From contig NZ_LZMD01000093.1 of assembly GCF_001668575.1 (NCBI RefSeq), positions 46,709 to 110,708 on the forward strand: a stretch of 64,000 nt of DNA, written 5' to 3'. Position 1 is the stretch's first letter; every line of letters starts with the position of its first letter. This document shows positions 1 through 8,586 of this stretch, piece by piece. Source of the DNA: Mycobacterium sp. 1164985.4. Its GTDB lineage: Bacteria; Actinomycetota; Actinomycetes; Mycobacteriales; Mycobacteriaceae. The notes under the pieces were generated by a model. The model saw only the letters and a program-made list of their open reading frames with translations. It did not search any database and was not told the DNA's origin. A program made the position numbers and the translations under genes.

Positions 1-1019
1 AGCTCACGCCCGCCTACACCGGAGGGCCGGTGCTGAAGAACGACGCGGTCATTCCCCAGAGTCGCACCGCCGTTCCCGTCGAATGGGACCAGGTGCGTCA
101 GCAATTGGAGAAGCTCGCCAAGACACTGCAGCCGACGGAGCCCGGCGGAGTGAGCCCGCTGGGATCGCTCATCAACACCACCGCCGACAATCTGCGCGGA
201 GAAGGCGCCAACATCCGCGACACCGTCATCAAACTGTCGCAGGCGGTGACGGCGTTGGGCGACAAGAGCACCGACGTCTTCTCCACCGTCAAGAATCTGG
301 CGCTGCTGGTGTCGGCGCTGCAGGACAGCACCGACGTGATGCGTCAGCTCAACCAGAACCTGGCGACCGTGACGGGACTGCTGGCCAACAATCCCGACGA
401 AGTCGCCAACGCCGTCCGTGATCTCAACAACGTCGTCGGCGAGGTGCAGACATTCGTGGCGGAGAACCGTGAGACGTTGGGCACCACATCGGACAAGTTG
501 GCCGGTGTGACCCAGGCGTTGACCGACAGCCTCGCCGACGTCAAACAGTTCCTGCACGTCGCGCCCAACACGCTGCAGAACTATGTGAACATCTGGCAGC
601 CCGCACAGGGCGCTGTCAGCAGCGTGCCGATGCTCAACAACTTCGCCAACCCGTTGTCCTTCCTGTGCGGAGCGATTCAGGCGGCGTCGCGGCTGGGCGC
701 CGAACAGTCGGCGAAGTTGTGCGTGCAGTACATGGCGCCGATCCTGAAGAACCGCGAGTACAACTTCCTGCCGATCATGCAGAACGTGTTCTCGGGCGCG
801 TCTACGAGGCCGAACGAGCTGACCTACAGCGAGGACTGGTTGCGTCCCGATTACATTCCGCCGCAACCTGTTCCGGCGCAAGCTCCGCCGCCACCGTCGG
901 CGATGGCGCAACCCGCGCCGCCGCCTGCCGGTCCGCCGCTCGCCGCGGAGGCGCCGGTGACGACCAATCCGGCCGACGGTCTGCACGGGCTGATGGTGCC
1001 GCCTGGGGTGGGGCCATGA
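1..1019 (+). CDS. MCE family protein, MceD type, 5' end outside the window
   Basis: This is the C-terminal part of an MceD subunit of a mycobacterial Mce lipid-import complex; the frame is open from base 3 to the left edge, so the start lies outside. The first visible residues (LTPAYTGGP, then RTAVPVEWD) are typical of MceD proteins. A long helical stretch of heptad-like repeats follows, and the last 60 residues are Pro/Ala-rich (PPQPVPAQAPPPPS), as in other Mce C-termini. The stop overlaps the mceE start (ATGA), so the genes are translationally coupled. MceD normally forms part of the periplasmic hexamer that channels lipids to the YrbE permease. The lipid substrate cannot be told from sequence. 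Confidence 0.9.
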   Translation, partial: LTPAYTGGPVLKNDAVIPQSRTAVPVEWDQVRQQLEKLAKTLQPTEPGGVSPLGSLINTTADNLRGEGANIRDTVIKLSQAVTALGDKSTDVFSTVKNLALLVSALQDSTDVMRQLNQNLATVTGLLANNPDEVANAVRDLNNVVGEVQTFVAENRETLGTTSDKLAGVTQALTDSLADVKQFLHVAPNTLQNYVNIWQPAQGAVSSVPMLNNFANPLSFLCGAIQAASRLGAEQSAKLCVQYMAPILKNREYNFLPIMQNVFSGASTRPNELTYSEDWLRPDYIPPQPVPAQAPPPPSAMAQPAPPPAGPPLAAEAPVTTNPADGLHGLMVPPGVGP

Positions 1020-2170
1020 TGGGGCGCAGGTTGATTCGCGTAGCTGTCGCCGTGGCGGCGTCGGCCGCGGTGTTGTCCGGCTGTTCGGACTGGCGCGGGC
1101 TGAACTCCGTTCCGCTGCCGGGCGTCGAAGGTACCGGGCCCGGTGCGTTCACCATCCAGGCGCAGATGCCCGACGTCGACAACATCGAACCGAACTCCCG
1201 CGTGCGCGTCGCGGATGTGAACGTCGGCCACGTCACCAAGATTCAGCGCCAGGACTGGCATGCCCTGGTGACGATGGAGCTCAACGGCAACGTCGATCTG
1301 CCGGCCAATTCGACGGCCAAGCTCGGCGTGACCAGCTTGCTTGGTTCGCTGCACATCGAACTGGCGCCGCCCACAGACGTTGCGCCGCAAGGCAAGCTGA
1401 AGGAAGGCTCGCTGATCCCGCTGTCGTCGTCGAGCGCGTATCCCAGCACCGAGCAGGCGCTGGCCTCGGTCGCACTGCTGCTCAACGGCGGTGGGATCGG
1501 CAACATCCACGACATCACCGAAGCGCTGAGCATCGCCTTCACCGGCCGCGAGAACGACCTGCGCAGCCTGATCGAGCAGCTCGACATCGCGATCGGCCAC
1601 CTCGACGATCAGAAGCAGGACATCATCGAGGCCACCGAGGGGTTGAACAACCTGATCGGGCAGTTCGCGGAGCAGAAGCCGGTGGTGGACAAGGCTTTAC
1701 GAACCATTCCCGATGCGTTGGCCGTACTTCGGGATCAGCGCGAGAACCTCGCCGAGGCGCTGACCCAGCTCGGCAGGTTCAGTGCGCTCGCCGCCGACTC
1801 GGTCAACCAGACCAAGGAAGCGCTGGTGCAGGAGCTCAAGGACCTGGGTGTGGTGTTGCAGGAACTGGCCAATGCGGGCCCTGCGCTCACCCGCGCGCTG
1901 AGCTTCCTGCCCACCTTCCCGTTCCCGAAGGAAACGCTGCTGAACTGGATGCGCGGCGATTACGCGAACCTGACGTTGATACTCGACCTGACGTTGAGCC
2001 GCATCGACTCAGGGTTCTTCACGGGGACGCGGTTCGAGTGCAACTTGACGTGGCTGGAGCTGCAGTGGGGACGCACCATCGGGCAGTTCCCCAGCCCGTG
2101 CAATCACAACGTGCCGCCACCGGGCGGTAACCCGCTGGTTGCGCCGTATCGCTGGGATCAGGGGCCGTGA
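1016..2170 (+). CDS. Mce lipoprotein, MceE (LprK/LprL-like)
   Basis: The protein has 384 residues and is the lipoprotein subunit of the Mce importer. A signal peptide ends in the lipobox LSGC with the lipidated cysteine at residue 23. The MCE domain follows (TIQAQMPDVDNIEPNSRV, then a helical region). The C-terminal block LELQWGRTIGQFPSPC and the end PYRWDQGP match my memory of M. tuberculosis Mce1E/Mce2E more closely than Mce4E, so the operon is probably of the mce1/mce2 clade. The ATG at 1016 overlaps the mceD stop; a second in-frame ATG follows directly. Its usual role is anchoring the Mce hexamer in the cell envelope. Confidence 0.93.
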   Translation: MMGRRLIRVAVAVAASAAVLSGCSDWRGLNSVPLPGVEGTGPGAFTIQAQMPDVDNIEPNSRVRVADVNVGHVTKIQRQDWHALVTMELNGNVDLPANSTAKLGVTSLLGSLHIELAPPTDVAPQGKLKEGSLIPLSSSSAYPSTEQALASVALLLNGGGIGNIHDITEALSIAFTGRENDLRSLIEQLDIAIGHLDDQKQDIIEATEGLNNLIGQFAEQKPVVDKALRTIPDALAVLRDQRENLAEALTQLGRFSALAADSVNQTKEALVQELKDLGVVLQELANAGPALTRALSFLPTFPFPKETLLNWMRGDYANLTLILDLTLSRIDSGFFTGTRFECNLTWLELQWGRTIGQFPSPCNHNVPPPGGNPLVAPYRWDQGP

Positions 2171-2171
2171 C

Positions 2172-3674
2172 ATGAGAATGACTCGCCGGATCCTCATCCA
2201 GATCGCGATCTTCGCGGTGATCGCTACCGTCGCGCTCGCGATCATGGTCTTCGGCTACATGCGGCTGCCGGACCTGCTCGGAGTCGGGCAGTATCGCGTC
2301 ACCCTCGAACTGCCGGAAACGGGCGGGCTCTACCCGCGGGCCAACGTCACCTACCGCGGCGTGCAGGCCGGCGAGGTGAAAAGCGTCGAACTCACCGACA
2401 CCGGCGTACAGGCGGTGCTGTCGCTCAACTCCGACATCCGGATTCCCGCCGACCTGGAGGCCGAGGTGCACAGCGTGTCGGCCGTCGGTGAGCAGTTCGT
2501 CCAGTTGCTTCCGCGCAGCGGGGACGGCCCGGAGCTGAGGAACGGCGACGTGATCCCCGCCAGCCGCGCCCGGGTTCCGACTGACGTCAACACGGTGCTC
2601 AACGACACGGCCCGCGGCCTGCAGGCCATTCCGCAGGAGAACCTGAAGACCGTCGTCGACGAGGCCTACGTCGCGGTGGGCGGCCTCGGACCCGAACTGC
2701 GGCGCCTGGTCAGCGGCAGCTCGACGCTCGCCATCGACGCCCGCAAGAACCTCGATCCGCTGCTCACGCTGATCGACGAGTCGAAGCCGGTGCTGGACAC
2801 CCAGATCGACACCTCGGACTCGATTCAGGCGTGGGCGGCGAACCTGGCCGACATCACCAGTCAGCTGCAGAGCCAGGATCCGGCGGTGGCGGGCATCCTC
2901 GAGAAGGCGCCCGGCGCAGCCGAAGAGGCGCGTGCGCTGTTCGACCGGCTGCAACCCACGCTGCCGATCGTGCTGGCCAACCTGGCCAGCGTCGGCGAGG
3001 TGGCCGTGAAGTATCAGCCGAGCCTCGAACAGCTGCTGGTTCTGCTGCCGCAAGGCACCGCGGTCACGCAGGCAGTCGGCGTGCACAAGCGCAACACCAA
3101 GCAGGACTACATGGGCGATGCGCTGATCTTCAACCTGAACGCGATCCTGCCCGCGCTGCCCGCGCCTCTGCCGTTGCCGCCGCAGAACCTGCCGCCGCCA
3201 TGCACGACGGGGTTCCTGCCGCCCCAGCAGCAGCGCGTGCCGGTTTTCGAGGACTATCCCGACCGGCCGCGCGGCGACCTCTACTGCCGGACGCCGCAGG
3301 ACGCCCCGTTCAACGTCCGTGGCGCGCGCAACCTGCCGTGCGTCACGGTGCCCGGCAAGCGGGCGCCGACGTGGCAGATGTGCGAGAGCGACGAGCAGTA
3401 CGTGCCGCTCAACGACGGCTACAACTGGAAGGGCGACCCGAACGCGACGCTGTCGGGCCAGCCCATCCCGCATGTGCCGCCGGACGTGCCCCTCGTCGAG
3501 CTGACACCTCCGCCGCCGGGTACGCCGCCGCTGCCCGTCACGGCCGCCGAGTACGACCCCGAGTCCGGCTCCTACGTCGGACCGGATGGCAAGGTGTACA
3601 CGCAGTCGAACCTGGCGAACGGCGCGTCGGGGGAGAGGCCCTGGCAGTCGATGCTCATCCCGCCGGGAAGCTGA
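2172..3674 (+). CDS. MCE family protein, MceF type
   Basis: The protein has 500 residues and is the last core subunit of the Mce complex. An N-terminal membrane segment (about residues 6-28) is followed by the MCE domain, with GGLYPRANVTYRGVQAGEV and HSVSAVGEQFV, both hallmarks of MceF. After a long helical domain comes a Pro-rich C-terminal part containing Cys-Pro pairs and the tail motif SYVGPDGKVY. ATG 2172 lies one base after the mceE stop; upstream in-frame codons would overlap mceE and were not used. About 130 bp without a gene separates it from the next ORF. Confidence 0.93.
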   Translation: MRMTRRILIQIAIFAVIATVALAIMVFGYMRLPDLLGVGQYRVTLELPETGGLYPRANVTYRGVQAGEVKSVELTDTGVQAVLSLNSDIRIPADLEAEVHSVSAVGEQFVQLLPRSGDGPELRNGDVIPASRARVPTDVNTVLNDTARGLQAIPQENLKTVVDEAYVAVGGLGPELRRLVSGSSTLAIDARKNLDPLLTLIDESKPVLDTQIDTSDSIQAWAANLADITSQLQSQDPAVAGILEKAPGAAEEARALFDRLQPTLPIVLANLASVGEVAVKYQPSLEQLLVLLPQGTAVTQAVGVHKRNTKQDYMGDALIFNLNAILPALPAPLPLPPQNLPPPCTTGFLPPQQQRVPVFEDYPDRPRGDLYCRTPQDAPFNVRGARNLPCVTVPGKRAPTWQMCESDEQYVPLNDGYNWKGDPNATLSGQPIPHVPPDVPLVELTPPPPGTPPLPVTAAEYDPESGSYVGPDGKVYTQSNLANGASGERPWQSMLIPPGS

Positions 3675-3807
3675 CACCTATCTCTGTCGATCCGGACGTG
3701 GTGCCCCCTCCACGGCCAGGTTCCGACGCTATGGTGTCCTGCGCGTAGGTTGTAGCCGACCTGTGTACCCGATCACGACTTGGCCCGCGGGCCGCAGAGG
3801 AACGTAG

Positions 3808-4479
3808 ATGGCAGACGAGACCACTCCCGGCGAGGACGTGAGCGGGTCGACCCCCGACGTCGATACCGCCGCCGAAGGTCCCGAGTCGACGACGCCGGCT
3901 GCCGAAACGGCCGAAGACATCGGTGACTCCGAGGATTTCGACGCCGCGCAGAGCGCAGAAGAGGACGCCCAGCCCGCCGCGCCCAAGCAGCCGATGTCGC
4001 ACGTCAGGCTGGCGACCATCGTCGGCCTGGTGGTCGTGGTCGCCCTGGCAGCGCTGACCGGCTGGCTCGGATACCGGGCGTACGAGTCGCGAAAGGCCGA
4101 AGACCTCCAGAACCTGTTCCTGCAGGTCGGGCGGCAGGGCGCGCTGAACCTCACGACGATCAGCCATGAGCACGCCGAGGAGGACGTGCAGCGCGTCCTG
4201 GATTCGTCGACTGGCACGTTCTACGACGACTTCCAGGCCCGTTCGCAGCCGTTCGTCCAGGTCGTCAAGCAGGCGCAGTCCAAGTCCGAAGGCAAGATCG
4301 CCGAGGCGGGGATCGAGTCGTCCAACGACAACGAGGCCCGGGTGCTGGTGGCCGTCACCGTCAACACGACCAATGCCGGGGCGCCCGAGCAACAGCCGCG
4401 GTCCTGGCGGATGAGGATCACGGTGCAGAAGACCGGCGAGGACGAGGCCAAGATCTCGAATGTGGAGTTCGTACCGTGA
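3808..4479 (+). CDS. Mce-associated membrane protein (mas), first copy
   Basis: The 223-residue protein has a very acidic, disordered N-terminus (residues 1-60), one membrane helix (about 67-88) and an extracytoplasmic domain of about 130 residues. That domain contains the signature YDDFQARSQPFVQVVKQ and the ending NVEFVP. This architecture is that of Mce-associated (Mas/Mam) proteins encoded just after mceF, which are thought to stabilise the Mce complex. GAGGAAC precedes the ATG. It overlaps the next gene by 4 bp (GTGA), so both are probably translated together. Confidence 0.88.
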   Translation: MADETTPGEDVSGSTPDVDTAAEGPESTTPAAETAEDIGDSEDFDAAQSAEEDAQPAAPKQPMSHVRLATIVGLVVVVALAALTGWLGYRAYESRKAEDLQNLFLQVGRQGALNLTTISHEHAEEDVQRVLDSSTGTFYDDFQARSQPFVQVVKQAQSKSEGKIAEAGIESSNDNEARVLVAVTVNTTNAGAPEQQPRSWRMRITVQKTGEDEAKISNVEFVP

Positions 4480-5252
4480 GCAAGAGACACCGACTTCCGA
4501 GGCGTAACCCCGACAACGGCGCCGCCACCGACGAGTCCGCCGAGAAGGGCACGGAGTCGACATCCGAGGCGGTCGAGTTGACGGAGTCGACGGCCGAGAC
4601 GACTGAGGCTCCCGCTGAGGCTCCGGCCCCGACGGAGAAGACCGAAGCCGCCGAGACCACCGCTGCGGAGCAGAGCACCGCGGAGACCGCGGAGGAGAGC
4701 ACCGCCGCGGAGGAGACCACCGCTGCAGAGGAGACCACCGAGTCCGCGGAGGCCGCCCCCAAGCGGCGCATCAACTGGGCCCGCGTCGTTGCGTTCGGCC
4801 TGCTGCCCGCGCTCGCGCTGCTATTGGCGGCCGGGGCGGGCTATCTGAAGTGGGTCGACAACTCCGTGCGCGATTCGGACGCGGCGCGCGCCGAATCGGT
4901 GCAGGTCGCCAAGGACAGTACGGTGGCGATGCTGTCGTACAAGCCGGATACCGTCGAACAACAACTCAACGACGCGCGCTCGCTGCTGACCGGTGAGTTC
5001 GAGGAGTCCTACACCGGGCTCATCAACGACATCGTCATTCCCGGGGCGAAGCAGAAGCAGATCTCCGCGGTGGCGTCGGTGCCGGCGGCGGCGTCGGTGT
5101 CGGCCGATCCCAACGAGGCGGTCGTGCTGGTGTTCGTCAACCAGACCGTGGTCGTCGGCCAGGATGCTCCGACGGACACCGCTTCCTCTGTGCGCGTGAC
5201 GCTAGAGAAGATCGACGGCCGCTGGCTCATCTCAAAATTCGACCCCGTGTAG
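4476..5252 (+). CDS. Mce-associated membrane protein (mas), second copy, with Glu/Thr/Ala-rich linker
   Basis: The 258-residue protein is a paralogue of the preceding one. It has a basic first 10 residues, a low-complexity Glu/Thr/Ala segment (about 38-92, with repeated AEETTAAEETTES-like units), one membrane helix (about 101-124) and a Mas domain (VAKDSTVAMLSYKP, SLLTGEFEESYTGLI, ending ISKFDPV). It starts at a GTG overlapping the upstream stop. The acidic repeat is predicted to be cytoplasmic, because it precedes the single membrane helix. Its role is inferred from position and family only. Confidence 0.87.
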   Translation: MSKRHRLPRRNPDNGAATDESAEKGTESTSEAVELTESTAETTEAPAEAPAPTEKTEAAETTAAEQSTAETAEESTAAEETTAAEETTESAEAAPKRRINWARVVAFGLLPALALLLAAGAGYLKWVDNSVRDSDAARAESVQVAKDSTVAMLSYKPDTVEQQLNDARSLLTGEFEESYTGLINDIVIPGAKQKQISAVASVPAAASVSADPNEAVVLVFVNQTVVVGQDAPTDTASSVRVTLEKIDGRWLISKFDPV

Positions 5253-5258
5253 AGGTCC

Positions 5259-5552
5259 GTGGCGGCCGAACCCGAGATCATCGTCGAAGCGCCGGGCGTG
5301 CGGTTGCGCGCGCTGAGTCGGGGCGCTGAACTGCATCAACATTGGTTGTCCGCGCCGCAGCTGCCGACGTTGTACCTGCATGGCGCCGACGACGGTTGCG
5401 CCTCAGCCGATTACGCGAATTGGGTACAGCGGGTACCGCCGGAGGACAGCGGGGTCGCCAAGGGCGAACGGGCCGGACATTTCCTGCAGCTCGAACGGCC
5501 TGAGGCGGGGGCCGGACACATCATCGACTTCATCGGCGCGGCAAGCGCTTAG
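5259..5552 (+). pseudogene. internally deleted alpha/beta-hydrolase (epoxide-hydrolase-like) remnant
   Basis: An open 97-residue frame starts 6 bp after the mas gene. Residues 5-20 (VEAPGVRLRALSRG) look like the first strand of an epoxide-hydrolase-like protein. From residue 32 (LPTLYLHGADDG, then AGHFLQLERP and IIDFIG) it matches the C-terminal third of the same fold, with the catalytic-His motif AGHF. The central part, with the nucleophile elbow GxSxG and cap domain (about 180-200 residues), is absent without a frameshift. I infer an in-frame internal deletion; it should have no hydrolase activity. It could still be translated, since the frame is intact. Confidence 0.6.
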
Positions 5553-5555
5553 CCT
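5550..5555 (+). promoter_or_regulatory. -10-like hexamer TAGCCT, leaderless promoter
   Basis: TAGCCT ends 7 nt before the ATG at 5563, so transcription would begin at or next to that ATG. It overlaps the end of the hydrolase remnant. Confidence 0.4.
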
Positions 5556-5562
5556 GGGGGAC

Positions 5563-6828
5563 ATGAGCCGGCGACTGGCGACGGTGGACGCGCAGACGTA
5601 CTGGATGTCGGCGAAAATCCCGAGTGATCAGTTCCTGCTCTATGGCTTCGCGGGTCCCGTCGGCGATCTCGACGCGGCTGTGGCGCGAATCGTTGACCGG
5701 GCGCGCGGATGTAACGAGTTGCGAATGAGGGTGCGGGACGGCAATGTGCTGACGTATCCGCAGTGGGTATCGGCGGATGTCGCGCCGAATCAGTTCGCGA
5801 TGCACGCCGAAGGCAGCAGCTGGTCGGAATGCCTGGCGACGGTCGCGGGGTTGAGTGCGGACCAACTCGATCCGCGGGCCATGGCATGGCGGCTGCACAT
5901 CTTTCCGAGTGTCGAGAGAATCCCCGGCACGGCCGTCGGCACGGTCGCGGTGCTGCAGGTGGCGCATGCGCTGGGGGACGGATTGCGGTCATCGGCGTTG
6001 GCGGCGTGGTTGTTCGGGCGGCAGGCGGCGGTAGCTCACATCGCGGCACCGGAGCCGTTCCGAGGGCTTCGAATGCCGTGGCGCGGGCTGGCGGCTGCGC
6101 GGGCGCATCGGCGGCTCATTCGGGATACCGAGGCTGGACTGGTTCCGCCCCAGGCGGATTCGCGTCCCGTCCTGCGGAGCAATACGCGGCCGGAGGGGCT
6201 GCGCAGCATCCGGACGGTGGTCCGGCTGCGATCGGAGATTCGGGGGCCGACGGTGACGGTCGGTGTGCTGGCTGCGGTGTCGACGGCATTGGCCGCGCAC
6301 CTGCGGGAGTTGGGTGACGACCCGTCGCTGTTGGGCGCAGAGGTGCCGATGGCGAAGGCGGGGGAGCGCCGCGCGCACAACCACTTCGGCAATGTGAGCG
6401 TCGGTCTGTATCCGGATATGCCGTTTGGTGCGCGTATCGAACGGATCGCCGATGAGCTGAAGCAACGCCGGATGCGTGCCGCCCACCCCGCGATGATCGC
6501 GGCCAGCCGCGCCTCGGCTGCTGTGCCCGCCGCGCTATTACGTTGGGGCGTCGGGAAGTTCGACACGACGCTGCGCTCGCCGACGGTCACCGGGAACACC
6601 GTCGTCTCGAGCGTGAACCGCGGACCCGCGGACCTGCGCTTCGATGATTCGCGTGTGGTGATCACAGCCGGATTCCCCACGTTGTCTCCGATGATGGGGC
6701 TCACGCACGGCGTCCACGGCATCGGCGACGCCATCGCCGTAAGCATCCATGCGGCCGAATCGTCGATCGGCGAAATCGACTCGTACGTCGAGAAGTTGGA
6801 GGTCGCGTTGACAGCCGACAACCCCTAG
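5563..6828 (+). CDS. WS/DGAT-like acyltransferase family protein (DUF1298), degenerate active site
   Basis: The 421-residue protein resembles the wax ester synthase/diacylglycerol acyltransferase superfamily. The N-terminal half holds the condensation-type motif as AHALGDG (134-140): the second histidine (His135) and the DG of HHxxxDG are kept but the first histidine is alanine. The C-terminal half has the DUF1298 features NHFGNVSVGLYPDMP and TVVSSVNRGP. It is slightly shorter than typical mycobacterial WS/DGATs (450-500 residues). Triacylglycerol synthesis is possible but not assured with the altered motif. The leaderless -10 at 5550 supports this ATG. Its stop is 10 bp from that of the convergent HNH gene. 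Confidence 0.7.
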   Translation: MSRRLATVDAQTYWMSAKIPSDQFLLYGFAGPVGDLDAAVARIVDRARGCNELRMRVRDGNVLTYPQWVSADVAPNQFAMHAEGSSWSECLATVAGLSADQLDPRAMAWRLHIFPSVERIPGTAVGTVAVLQVAHALGDGLRSSALAAWLFGRQAAVAHIAAPEPFRGLRMPWRGLAAARAHRRLIRDTEAGLVPPQADSRPVLRSNTRPEGLRSIRTVVRLRSEIRGPTVTVGVLAAVSTALAAHLRELGDDPSLLGAEVPMAKAGERRAHNHFGNVSVGLYPDMPFGARIERIADELKQRRMRAAHPAMIAASRASAAVPAALLRWGVGKFDTTLRSPTVTGNTVVSSVNRGPADLRFDDSRVVITAGFPTLSPMMGLTHGVHGIGDAIAVSIHAAESSIGEIDSYVEKLEVALTADNP

Positions 6829-6837
6829 GGGGGCGCC

Positions 6838-8358
6838 TTAGAAGGGTGGGGGCCGATTGCGTTCGTCGGCGTAGTGCTGGTTTCGGTAGCGTTCGGCTTC
6901 GATTGCCGCAATGCGGTTCTGTTCGCGGGTTCGTGTGCGGCGCGGCATTTTCAGGGTGCGCGCCTGCTCGAGGTCGGTGGCGGTGGTGTCGATGGTGGTG
7001 TCGATGGTGGCCGGTGCGGTGGGTTGGCACAGGTCGGGAAACATGAGGCGGCTGGCGGGGTGGGTGGTGTAGGTCTGGCCGTGGCGGGAGGTCCACTCGA
7101 TGGTGCCGTCGCGATGTTGTACCTCGCGCCAGCCGGCGAAGGTTTTGAGCAGGTGGTGGTGGCGGCACAGACATTTGAGGTTGGCGGCTTGGGTGGGCCC
7201 GGCGGGGTAGGCGAGGGTGTGGTCGATATCGCAGGCGGTGGCCGGAACGTCGCAGCCGGGGAAGCGACACGTCAGATCGCGGCAGCGCACGAACCACGCC
7301 AAGTTCTCCGACGGGCGGTAGCGCGGTTCGGGCCCGGCATCACCGGGGTGGATCACCGGCTGGAGTGTGGCGGTGCGGGCCACGGTGGCGGCCAGCAGCG
7401 GCGCGGGCACCAGACCCTTGCCCATCAGATAGCCCGGATCGGTGACCGCCGGGCCGGCTTGGCTCGCCGAGGCGTCCGGGGCGTCGGTGTCGGCGGGTTC
7501 ATCTTGCGGGTTGTAGGGGGCGTTGCCGTGCAGGGTGGCGGGGGTGTCATCAGACAAGGTCTCGTGGCGGGCGATGACGTGGATGACCACCGCGCTCGGG
7601 GTCGCGGCGGCGGCGTGGCAGTCGGGACGCCCGCAGGCGCATTGCAGTCGCTGGGCGCCGTGGCCCAGGGCGCCCAGGGCATCAGCGCGGCGTTGGTCGG
7701 CGGTGCGCGGGTCGTGCTCGCACACCGCGGCGGCCATCGCATCCAGGCGCGCGTCGAGGGCGGCGGCGTCGGCGGCGAACAACCAGCCCTCGATCTTGGC
7801 GGTGCCCGAGCCGTCGGGCGGGTCATGGATCACCACGTCGCGGCCCAGCGCGGCGTTTTCGGTGCGCCGCACCGCGGCGGGGTCGTAGCGGTCCACGCAG
7901 GTGTCGATGGCGGTGTCGAGTTTGGTCGCCGACAGGGTGCCCCACCCGGGCAGCTCGCCGGCCAACTCGGCGTCGATTTTGGCCAGCGCGGCCGCATCGC
8001 GCACCAGTCGGGTGCGATGGGTCACCGTGGCCACCATGCGGTAGGAGATCGCGCCGGAGGCGAACACCGTGGCCACCGCGGGCAGGCGCTGGCGCAGATC
8101 ATCGGCGATCGAGAGTTGGTGCGAGGCCACCCCCAGGGAGACGCCTTGGGCGGCGGCGACCTCGGCGGCCGCGATCGCCCAGTTGTCGATGCACCACTGT
8201 TCGCGATCGACCGCCCCGGCCTGGCGGATCAACCCCTCCAGCACGTCGGCACAAGCGGCCAGCCGGCGCGCGCAGGCGGCGTTTTCCACCCGCGCCCACG
8301 CCCCGATCGCCCCCGCACCCCGCGACCGACCGGCCACCCCCACCAACTCATCGAACAT
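6838..8358 (-). CDS. DUF222 / HNH endonuclease protein (13E12 repeat family)
   Basis: The 506-residue protein has an N-terminal DUF222 helical domain (to about residue 330) and a C-terminal HNH nuclease domain with CDIDHTLAYPAGPTQAANLK followed by CLCRHHHLLK. This is the fold of the REP13E12 family that is present in many copies in mycobacterial genomes. The HNH residues (DIDH, N, CRHHH) look intact. The biological role of the family is not established; some members are near integration hot-spots. ATG 8358 is supported by a -10-like TAGGTT 7 nt upstream. No inverted repeats or neighbouring mobility genes are seen, so it appears to stand alone. Confidence 0.85.
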   Translation of the reverse strand: MFDELVGVAGRSRGAGAIGAWARVENAACARRLAACADVLEGLIRQAGAVDREQWCIDNWAIAAAEVAAAQGVSLGVASHQLSIADDLRQRLPAVATVFASGAISYRMVATVTHRTRLVRDAAALAKIDAELAGELPGWGTLSATKLDTAIDTCVDRYDPAAVRRTENAALGRDVVIHDPPDGSGTAKIEGWLFAADAAALDARLDAMAAAVCEHDPRTADQRRADALGALGHGAQRLQCACGRPDCHAAAATPSAVVIHVIARHETLSDDTPATLHGNAPYNPQDEPADTDAPDASASQAGPAVTDPGYLMGKGLVPAPLLAATVARTATLQPVIHPGDAGPEPRYRPSENLAWFVRCRDLTCRFPGCDVPATACDIDHTLAYPAGPTQAANLKCLCRHHHLLKTFAGWREVQHRDGTIEWTSRHGQTYTTHPASRLMFPDLCQPTAPATIDTTIDTTATDLEQARTLKMPRRTRTREQNRIAAIEAERYRNQHYADERNRPPPF

Positions 8359-8365
8359 GTGATCG

Positions 8366-8371
8366 AACCTA
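8366..8371 (-). promoter_or_regulatory. -10-like hexamer TAGGTT, leaderless promoter of the HNH gene
   Basis: On the minus strand TAGGTT lies 7 nt before the ATG at 8358. It is one of many TANNNT hexamers at this spacing in the window. Confidence 0.4.
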
Positions 8372-8573
8372 TTCGTGTAAGGGCTTCCCCACCAGGATGA
8401 AACAGAACTTGGGGATAACAGTCCCGATTTGAGTCGAGATATCGGAAGACCGCTCGTCTTATTCGGGCTAGGAGCAGCCCTGGTCGCGTTGAGGGCTGCG
8501 CAGCGTCGTGCCCGACGACGGCTGGCCCCCCTCGCACCTAGAGGGGGACTGGGCAGCGGCTTAACACATGGCC

Positions 8574-8579
8574 TAGATT
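8574..8579 (+). promoter_or_regulatory. -10-like hexamer TAGATT, leaderless promoter of the DoxX gene
   Basis: TAGATT ends 7 nt before ATG 8587; no ribosome-binding site is seen. The rest of the 8359-8586 gap shows no other recognisable feature. Confidence 0.45.
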
Positions 8580-8586
8580 TTGTTGC

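Noticed and set aside
2019..3677. 552-residue minus-strand open frame across mceF
   Set aside because: Arg-rich shadow of a GC-rich gene; no family match, while the plus-strand frame is a clear MceF.
6822..6831. CCCCTAGGGG palindrome between convergent stops
   Set aside because: It has no loop and is too short to be a credible terminator or operator.
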